Source: Apilactobacillus apisilvae (GTDB taxonomy: Bacteria; Bacillota; Bacilli; Lactobacillales; Lactobacillaceae). From it: a stretch of DNA of 64,000 bases. The stretch lies in NCBI RefSeq assembly GCF_023380225.1, contig NZ_CP093362.1, forward strand, positions 124,001-188,000, in the 5' to 3' direction. Within the stretch, counting starts at the first letter, position 1; each line of letters opens with the position of its first letter. This document shows positions 58,261 through 64,000 of this stretch, one piece after another. The position numbers and the translations under genes were made by a program. The notes below the pieces were generated by a model, which saw only the letters and a program-made list of their open reading frames with translations, did not search any database and was not told the origin of the DNA.

Positions 58261-59241
58261 ATGCAAAAAATTTTAAACGCATTTAATTTATCAACTGAGA
58301 AAAAAATCATTAAAGCAATTTGTGACTTTGATACAATTATTATTCATCGTCATCAAAGACCAGATCCAGATGCATATGGATCACAAATGGGATTAGCTAA
58401 TATTATTAAGGCTTCTTTTCCTGACAAAAAAGTTTATTGTGTTGGGAAACAATATCACGGATTTGATTGGTTAGGTAAAACTGATGAAATTTCAGATGAT
58501 GTATACAAAAATGCATTGGTTATTGTCTGCGATACTGCTAATCAACCTCGGGTGGATGATAGTCGTTATAATACCGGTAAGATGATGATTAAGATTGATC
58601 ACCATCCTAATGATGATCAATTTGGTGACATTATGTGGGTTAAACCAGAAGCATCCAGTACCTCTGAACTTATTTATGAATTGTACGATTCTTCAAATAA
58701 GTTAAAAATTAATGATGAAGCTGGCCGCTTGCTTTATGCTGGAATTGTTGGTGATACTGGAAGATTTAAATATCCTTCAACTTCTGCTAATACATTTAGA
58801 GTGGCTTCAGAATTGGCCAAATTAAACTTTTCAACAACCGAAGTTAATAATATTGAATCAGAAATTGATATTCCATTAGCTAGATTATCAGCATATGTAT
58901 ATGAGAACCTTACTATTACAGATAGTGGTGCTGCATATTTAATTTTAAGTGACGAAGTTTTAGAACCGTTTAAATTAGGTGACGAAAGTACTTCCGCTGT
59001 AGTTCCATTACCTGGAAATATCAAACAAGTTAGTTCATGGGCAATATTTGTTCAACAAAAGGATGGTAGCTACCGCATTCGTTTACGCTCTAAGGGACCA
59101 TCAATTAATGAATTAGCTAAAAATTTTGGTGGTGGTGGTCACCCATTAGCTAGTGGTGCTGTAGCCAAAGATGATGATGAAATTAAAAAAGTTATTGAAC
59201 AGTTAGATACATTAGTTGCTGATTATAAAGGAGACAAGTAA
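58261..59241 (+). CDS. nrnA: DHH-family nanoRNase / pAp phosphatase
   Basis: Degrades 2-5 nt RNA fragments and dephosphorylates pAp. The 326-residue protein has the N-terminal HRHQRPDPDAYGSQ motif, an aspartate in IVCDTANQPR, the DHH triad in KIDHHPNDD and the DHHA1 glycine motif GGGGHPLASGA. The ribosome site (GAAGGG) is rather far, about 14 bases, from the ATG. The stop overlaps the helicase start. Confidence 0.92.
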   Translation: MQKILNAFNLSTEKKIIKAICDFDTIIIHRHQRPDPDAYGSQMGLANIIKASFPDKKVYCVGKQYHGFDWLGKTDEISDDVYKNALVIVCDTANQPRVDDSRYNTGKMMIKIDHHPNDDQFGDIMWVKPEASSTSELIYELYDSSNKLKINDEAGRLLYAGIVGDTGRFKYPSTSANTFRVASELAKLNFSTTEVNNIESEIDIPLARLSAYVYENLTITDSGAAYLILSDEVLEPFKLGDESTSAVVPLPGNIKQVSSWAIFVQQKDGSYRIRLRSKGPSINELAKNFGGGGHPLASGAVAKDDDEIKKVIEQLDTLVADYKGDK

Positions 59242-60602
59242 TGACAACTACTTTTAAACAATATAATTTTAAGACATTCATTATGGATGCTTTAAATGAT
59301 TTAGGTTTTAATGAACCTACTAAGATTCAAGAAAATATTATTCCTGAAATTAGAAAGGGAAGAAGTGTAATTGGTCAATCTGCTACTGGTAGTGGCAAAA
59401 CTCATGCATTTCTTTTACCCATTTTTGATAAGATTGATCCAGATGAAAATAGCGTCCAAGCTGTAATCACAACTCCAAGTCGTGAATTGGCATATCAAAT
59501 CTATGGTAATGCGAAACAACTTGCTAAGTATAGTGAAAAAGTTATCCATTTAGCAAACTATGTGGGTGGAACTGATAAAAAACGTCAAATTGAAAAATTA
59601 AAAAATGAACAGCCACAAATTGTAATTGGAACCCCAGGTCGTGTTGCTGATTTAATCAAGAGTCAACATTTAGATGTTCATACTGCTAATCAATTAGTAA
59701 TTGATGAAGCTGATATGACAATGGACTTAGGTTTTTTAAAAGAAGTAGATACTATTGCTGCTAGTTTTGGTAAAGATGTTCAAATGATGGCCTTTTCTGC
59801 TACTATTCCGCAAAAATTGAGTACTTTTTTGAAAAAATATATGACTAATCCATATGTTGAAAACATTCCTAATACAACGATTATTAATCCAAGTATTGAT
59901 AACTTATTAATATCAACTAAAGGTGAAAATAAAAATCAATTAATTTATAAATTAATCACTATGGGTGAACCATATTTAGTTTTAATTTTTGCTAATACTA
60001 AAAAACGTGTAGAAGAATTGTATGAATTTTTACGCAATCAGGGATTGAAAGTAGGAATGGTTTCTGGTGCTTTAACTCCACGTGAACGTAAAAGAATGAT
60101 GAAACAAGTTCAAAATCTCGATTTTCAATTTGTAGTTGCTACTGATTTAGCTGCTCGTGGAATTGATATTGAAGGAGTATCTGATGTTATTAATGATGAT
60201 ATTCCAGATGATTTAGAATACTTTATTCACCGTGTAGGTAGAACTGGTAGAAATAATATGCCAGGTACAGCCATTACTTTATATGATCCTGATGAAGAAT
60301 CTGAAATTGATGCTTTAGAAAATATGGGTATTTCATTCAAACCTAAAGCAATTAAAAATGGTCGCATTGTTGATACTTATGATCGTAATCGCCGTAAAGA
60401 GCATCGTCGTGGCCATGATAAGTTAGAACCAAACATGATTGGTATGATTAAAAAGAAAAAACGTAATATTAAACCAGGGTATAAACGTAAAATTAAAAGT
60501 GAACTTAAACGAAACGACGAAATGAATCGTAAGATTGAACAAAGAGAAGAAGGACGTCGTAAACGTAAGTCTAGAAAAAATAGTTCAAAACGCTATAGAT
60601 AA
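59241..60602 (+). CDS. DEAD-box RNA helicase, CshB-like
   Basis: ATP-dependent RNA helicase, 453 residues. Motifs in order: Q motif GFNEPTKIQ, motif I SATGSGKT, Ia PSRELAYQ, Ib TPGRVADL, II DEAD (VIDEADMTMDLGF), III SAT, V ATDLAARGIDIEG, VI HRVGRTGR. The tail is very basic (RRKEHRRGHDK to RKSRKNSSKRYR), probably RNA binding. It overlaps the nrnA stop by one base (TAATG). A cold-shock/RNA-decay role is likely. Confidence 0.93.
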   Translation: MTTTFKQYNFKTFIMDALNDLGFNEPTKIQENIIPEIRKGRSVIGQSATGSGKTHAFLLPIFDKIDPDENSVQAVITTPSRELAYQIYGNAKQLAKYSEKVIHLANYVGGTDKKRQIEKLKNEQPQIVIGTPGRVADLIKSQHLDVHTANQLVIDEADMTMDLGFLKEVDTIAASFGKDVQMMAFSATIPQKLSTFLKKYMTNPYVENIPNTTIINPSIDNLLISTKGENKNQLIYKLITMGEPYLVLIFANTKKRVEELYEFLRNQGLKVGMVSGALTPRERKRMMKQVQNLDFQFVVATDLAARGIDIEGVSDVINDDIPDDLEYFIHRVGRTGRNNMPGTAITLYDPDEESEIDALENMGISFKPKAIKNGRIVDTYDRNRRKEHRRGHDKLEPNMIGMIKKKKRNIKPGYKRKIKSELKRNDEMNRKIEQREEGRRKRKSRKNSSKRYR

Positions 60603-60607
60603 TTTTA

Positions 60608-60636
60608 TTGACACTATTTTTAATAAATTTTATACT
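60608..60636 (+). promoter_or_regulatory. Promoter of the alanine T-box / alaS
   Basis: TTGACA (60608-60613), 17-base spacer, TATACT (60631-60636), directly after the helicase stop. Confidence 0.9.
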
Positions 60637-60642
60637 CATAGG

Positions 60643-60853
60643 TAGGAATAACGAAGAGAATATATTTATGTTAATTGAATTTTAAGAGACGTTTTGGATG
60701 GTGTGAAAAACGATTTTTTAATGTAAATGCTATCTTTTTATGATGAATAAAATCGTTACTCAGCGTTATTGAGAAATAAAGAGGTAAACGAAGAACATCG
60801 TTGCAAGTAAAGTGGTACCGCGTGTGAGCGTCTTTACTGCAACGGTGTTTTTG
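60643..60853 (+). promoter_or_regulatory. T-box riboswitch, alanine specifier (GCT)
   Basis: T-box sequence AAGTGGTACCGCG at 60810-60822. AAGA (60654-60657) and TCTT (60733-60736) close the specifier loop, which reads AAAT-GCT-A, so the codon is GCT (60729-60731), alanine, in agreement with alaS. A 13-bp stem CGTTGCAAGTAAAG (60799-60812) with CTTTACTGCAACG (60832-60844) surrounds the T-box instead of following it, with a short GTTTTTG after it. Confidence 0.9.
60799..60853 (+). terminator. Terminator-like stem enclosing the Ala T-box
   Basis: Arms at 60799-60812 and 60832-60844 pair over 13 bp with one bulged A; the loop holds most of the T-box. Only five T residues follow, so termination may be weak. 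Confidence 0.6.
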
Positions 60854-60873
60854 TGCTTTTTGGAGGGAAAAAT

Positions 60874-63516
60874 ATGAAACAATTAAGTAGTAGCCAAATT
60901 AGAGCCATGTATTTAGACTTTTTCAAGCAACATGGACACACGATTGAACCTAGTGCTTCATTAGTACCTAAAGATGATCCATCATTATTATGGATTAATT
61001 CTGGTGTTGCCACTATGAAGAAATATTTTGATGGTAGTGTGGTACCTAAAAATCATCGTTTAACTAGTTCACAAAAAAGTATTAGAACAAATGATATTGA
61101 AAATGTAGGTAAGACTGCTCGTCACCATACTTTATTTGAAATGCTAGGTAACTTCTCAGTAGGTGACTATTTCAAAAAAGAAGCCATTTCATGGGCCTTT
61201 GAATTATTAACATCGCCTGAATGGTTTGGTTGGGATAAAGAAAAACTATACATGACAGTTTATCCTAAAGATACTGATGCTAAAAAATATTGGCAAGCAG
61301 CTGGTGTATCGCCTGATCATTTAGTCGATATGGAAGATAATTTCTGGGACATCGGTCAAGGACCTTCTGGACCTGATACTGAAATATTTTATGATCGTGG
61401 ACCTGGACATGATGATTTAGAGCCGGATGATCCAGAAAATTATCCTGGTGGTGAAAATGAACGTTATCTAGAAGTTTGGAATATTGTATTTTCTCAATTT
61501 AATCACAAGCCTGATAACACTTATGAACCACTACCAAGAAAAAACATTGATACGGGAATGGGATTAGAACGTGTTGTTTCCATTTTTCAAAATGCACCAA
61601 CTAACTTTGAAACCGATTTATTTTTACCAATTATTCATAAAACTGAAGAATTAAGTAATAATAAAAATTACGGTAAAAATGATCAAGATGATGTTGATTT
61701 TAAGATTATTGCTGATCATGCAAGAGCAATTACATTTGCAATTGGTGATGGGGCACTTCCTTCCAATGTTGGCCGTGGATACGTTATTAGAAGACTAATT
61801 AGACGAGCCATTGTTTCAGGTCATCGTTTGGGAATTGAAGAAGACTTTTTGTATAAATTAGTACCAATTGTTGGCGAAATTATGCAATCCTATTATCCAG
61901 AAGTCTTAAATCAAAAAGATTATTTAGCTAAAGTTATTCATTCTGAAGAAAAGCGTTTTAATGAAACACTTTCTGATGGATTATCCTTACTTAATGATTT
62001 GATGGATAATCTAAAATCTACAAACCAAAAAGTTGTTAGTGGAAAAGATGCATTTAAACTTTATGATACCTATGGTTTCCCATTAGAAATGACTAGAGAA
62101 TATTTAAATGATGAAGGATATTCTGTTGATGAAGATGGATTTAAAGTAGAAATGCAAAAACAAAAAGATCGTGCTCGTAACGCTCGTGGTGATAAAAAAT
62201 CAATGGGGGTTCAACGTGATTTACTGCTTGAAATTAAAACACCAAGTAAATATGTTGGTTACACTCAGCTAAATGTTTCTAATGCTAAATTACTTGATAT
62301 TATTGTTAATGAAAAATTAGTAGATTCTGTAGCTCGTGGCGATGCTGAATTTATTTTCGATGAAACCCCATTTTATGCTGAAATGGGTGGCCAAGTTGCT
62401 GATCAAGGAGTTATTAAAAATTCTAACGGTGAAATTTGTGCAAAGGTAACCGATGTTCAAAGTGCACCTAATGGTCAAAATTTACACACTGTTGAAGTTT
62501 TAAAACCTATGAATAAAGGTGAAAAATATGAACTAGATGTTGATCGCCAATTCCATAGTAAAGTAGAAAAGAATCATACAGCTACTCATTTGCTTGATCA
62601 ATCATTAAGAAATGTTTTAGGTGATCACACCCAACAAGCTGGTTCCTTAGTTGAACCTAACTATTTAAGATTTGATTTTACTCATTTTGGATCTGTAACT
62701 GAAGCAGATTTACACAAGGTTGAAGCTTTAGTTAATGAACAGATCTTTAAAGAACTACCAGTTCAAACAATTGAAACTGATCAAGCAACCGGTAAAAAAA
62801 TGGGTGCAATTGCTTTATTTGATAATAAATATGGTGATAAAGTTCGAGTAGTTAGCGCTGGTGACTTCTCAGTAGAATTTTGTGGTGGAGACCATGTGAA
62901 AAATACTAATGAACTAGGACTATTTAAGATTACTTCTGAATCTGGTGTTGGTGCCGGTGTAAGAAGAATTGAGGCAGTTACTTCTGAAGATGCTTTTAAT
63001 TATTTAAATAATGAAGAAAGTATTTTAAAACAAGTTGCAAGTGCAACTAAGACACATAAAGTAGAAGAAGTTCCAGAAAAAATTAGTCAAATTCAAAATG
63101 AAATTAAAGAATTACAACAAAAACAGGAAAAATTAGAAACGAAGGTTGCTAACCAACAAGCTAATTCAGTATTTGAAAACGTGCAAGAAGTCGGTGGCCT
63201 AAAGGTTATTACTGGTGTTATTAAAGTTTCTGGTATGGGTCAATTAAGACAATTAGCTGATACTTGGCGTAATAAGTCATTGTCAGATGTGTTAGTATTA
63301 GGTACAGAAAGTAAAGGTAAAGCCAACTTAATGGTTGCAGTTAGCGATGATCAAGTTAAAGCTGGAATTAAATCCGGTGATTTGATTAAAACCATTTCAA
63401 AAGAAATTAACGGTGGCGGTGGTGGCCGTCCCAATATGGCTCAAGCTGGTGGATCCAATCCAGCTGGTCTTTCAAAAGCAATGGATGCTGCTGTTAATTA
63501 TTTAGAAGAATTATAA
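60874..63516 (+). CDS. alaS: Alanyl-tRNA synthetase
   Basis: Class II synthetase with editing domain, 880 residues. The catalytic domain has FFKQHGH and the GPSGPDTEIFYDRG segment. The zinc/editing site is HTATH (His568, His572) with CGGDH (Cys670, His674). The C-terminal C-Ala glycine motif GGGGGRPNMAQAGG is present. The ATG at 60874 follows TGGAGGG; a TTG/ATG upstream in frame lies in the leader. Controlled by the Ala T-box. Confidence 0.97.
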   Translation: MKQLSSSQIRAMYLDFFKQHGHTIEPSASLVPKDDPSLLWINSGVATMKKYFDGSVVPKNHRLTSSQKSIRTNDIENVGKTARHHTLFEMLGNFSVGDYFKKEAISWAFELLTSPEWFGWDKEKLYMTVYPKDTDAKKYWQAAGVSPDHLVDMEDNFWDIGQGPSGPDTEIFYDRGPGHDDLEPDDPENYPGGENERYLEVWNIVFSQFNHKPDNTYEPLPRKNIDTGMGLERVVSIFQNAPTNFETDLFLPIIHKTEELSNNKNYGKNDQDDVDFKIIADHARAITFAIGDGALPSNVGRGYVIRRLIRRAIVSGHRLGIEEDFLYKLVPIVGEIMQSYYPEVLNQKDYLAKVIHSEEKRFNETLSDGLSLLNDLMDNLKSTNQKVVSGKDAFKLYDTYGFPLEMTREYLNDEGYSVDEDGFKVEMQKQKDRARNARGDKKSMGVQRDLLLEIKTPSKYVGYTQLNVSNAKLLDIIVNEKLVDSVARGDAEFIFDETPFYAEMGGQVADQGVIKNSNGEICAKVTDVQSAPNGQNLHTVEVLKPMNKGEKYELDVDRQFHSKVEKNHTATHLLDQSLRNVLGDHTQQAGSLVEPNYLRFDFTHFGSVTEADLHKVEALVNEQIFKELPVQTIETDQATGKKMGAIALFDNKYGDKVRVVSAGDFSVEFCGGDHVKNTNELGLFKITSESGVGAGVRRIEAVTSEDAFNYLNNEESILKQVASATKTHKVEEVPEKISQIQNEIKELQQKQEKLETKVANQQANSVFENVQEVGGLKVITGVIKVSGMGQLRQLADTWRNKSLSDVLVLGTESKGKANLMVAVSDDQVKAGIKSGDLIKTISKEINGGGGGRPNMAQAGGSNPAGLSKAMDAAVNYLEEL

Positions 63517-63585
63517 TGATTGCAGTTTCTTTAATATTTTAGTAAACTTGTGATATCTTATATCAATATATAGAGGTGTTTTGTA

Positions 63586-63855
63586 ATGAGTGCTTCAGAT
63601 AAAACAATGTATTTTGATTTTAATAATAATGCTCCTAAAGATGTACATGACACTCTATTGTTAGTATATAAAGCTTTAGAAGAAAAAGGATACAGTCCTT
63701 ACAATCAAATTGTAGGATATCTGATTTCAGGAGATCCTGCTTATATTCCTCGCTTTAAGGATGCAAGAAATTTAATTCGCCGTTACGAGCGAGACGAAAT
63801 TATTGAAGAATTAGTTCGTTTTTATTTAGTTAAAAATAGTAGTGAGGATAAATAA
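63586..63855 (+). CDS. ireB: IreB family regulatory protein (DUF965)
   Basis: An 89-residue small protein. YDPxx-like core here reads [18 protein letters not shown], then [21 protein letters not shown] and [17 protein letters not shown], all typical of IreB. In Enterococcus it is a phosphorylation target of the IreK kinase and affects cephalosporin tolerance. The Thr residue near the N-terminus (SASDKTMYF) is kept. ATG follows AGAGGTG; it lies between alaS and ruvX as in most lactobacilli. Confidence 0.93.
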   Translation: MSASDKTMYFDFNNNAPKDVHDTLLLVYKALEEKGYSPYNQIVGYLISGDPAYIPRFKDARNLIRRYERDEIIEELVRFYLVKNSSEDK

Positions 63856-63858
63856 GTT

Positions 63859-64000
63859 ATGAGATTAATGGGGATGGATGTTGGCTCTAGAACAGTTGGC
63901 ATTTCAGTCAGTGATTTATTGGGATGGACTGCTCAGGGAGTTGAAATCATTCCAATTAAAGAAGAAGAAGAGCAATTTGGATTGGACCGTGTGTCTGAAT
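63859..64000 (+). CDS. ruvX: Putative Holliday junction resolvase RuvX/YqgF, 5' part (cut by window end)
   Basis: The first 47 residues of a protein usually near 140. RNase H-fold N-terminus [19 protein letters not shown] with the catalytic aspartate in MDVGS. The frame is open to the last base. ATG starts 3 bases after the ireB stop, behind TGAGGAT; the alaS-ireB-ruvX order confirms the call. It acts in RNA/DNA processing, in some bacteria on pre-16S rRNA. Confidence 0.93.
   Translation, partial: MRLMGMDVGSRTVGISVSDLLGWTAQGVEIIPIKEEEEQFGLDRVSE

Overview
The window is an AT-rich, densely packed chromosome segment from a Lactobacillaceae bacterium. The evidence is gene order (glyA-upp-atpBEFHAGDC-DUF1146-murA-mbl-yidD-rodA; valS-folC-mreBCD-minCD; ymfF-ymfH-rodZ-pgsA-cinA-recA-rny-ymdB-mutSL-ruvAB-yajC; alaS-ireB-ruvX), four T-box leaders, strong AGGAGG ribosome sites with some TTG/GTG starts, and a Phe-type D-Ala-D-Lac ligase (Ddl). 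An AT-rich heterofermentative lineage of the Fructilactobacillus/Apilactobacillus kind is likely, but the species cannot be fixed from sequence alone.

Layout. 1-7991: 3' part of glyA, upp, and the eight-gene F1Fo ATPase operon, which has its own promoter and a hairpin at the 5' end of its mRNA. 8101-12524: DUF1146 protein, murA, mbl, yidD, DUF2969 protein and rodA, i.e. wall synthesis and rod shape. 12532-15463: methionine T-box and the MetNPQ importer. 15464-19086: a self-contained GntR(YtrA-type)/ABC module with three tandem paralogous membrane proteins and a palindromic operator overlapping the -10 box. 19111-21786: ddl, tag, and an Rgg-like regulator with an odd leader. 21817-23226: an intact IS3-family element with a fused transposase ORF, next to a tiny palindromic relic. 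It lies inside what looks like the loop of a terminator shared by convergent genes. 23281-27182 (minus strand): fRMsr, rpsD with its leader, and the yueI-rarA-membrane protein-uspA unit. 27240-31585: ezrA, a NifS-like desulfurase and thiI. 31602-35159: tpx, valine T-box, valS. 35173-40581: folC, mreBCD, minCD. 40588-43063: histidine-type T-box and a polar amino-acid ABC importer. 43066-58182: M16 pair, rodZ, pgsA, cinA C-terminal domain, recA with an SOS box, rny, ymdB, mutSL, ruvAB, yajC. 58208-64000: nrnA, a DEAD-box helicase, alanine T-box, alaS, ireB and the start of ruvX.

The genes form housekeeping blocks: energy (ATPase), envelope and shape (murA, mbl, rodA, ddl, mreBCD, minCD, rodZ, ezrA), amino-acid supply and charging under four T-boxes whose specifier codons read Met, Val, His and Ala, and DNA repair (recA, mutSL, ruvAB, rarA, tag, ruvX). 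Several envelope genes share a TATGnTATAnT extended -10 promoter with no clear -35 box.

The most striking anomaly is ribonuclease Y: the HD-domain metal ligands are replaced at several positions (His-Glu for His-Asp, Asp-Asn for His-His, Asn for the last Asp) while the KH domain and the rest are kept, so the protein may have lost nuclease activity. Other notable points are the likely histidine assignment of the importer at 40907-43063, the triplicated permease module, the hairpin at the IS left end that would mask the transposase ribosome site, and the alaS leader in which the terminator stem encloses the T-box. I saw no tRNA, rRNA, CRISPR array, prophage or replication origin.
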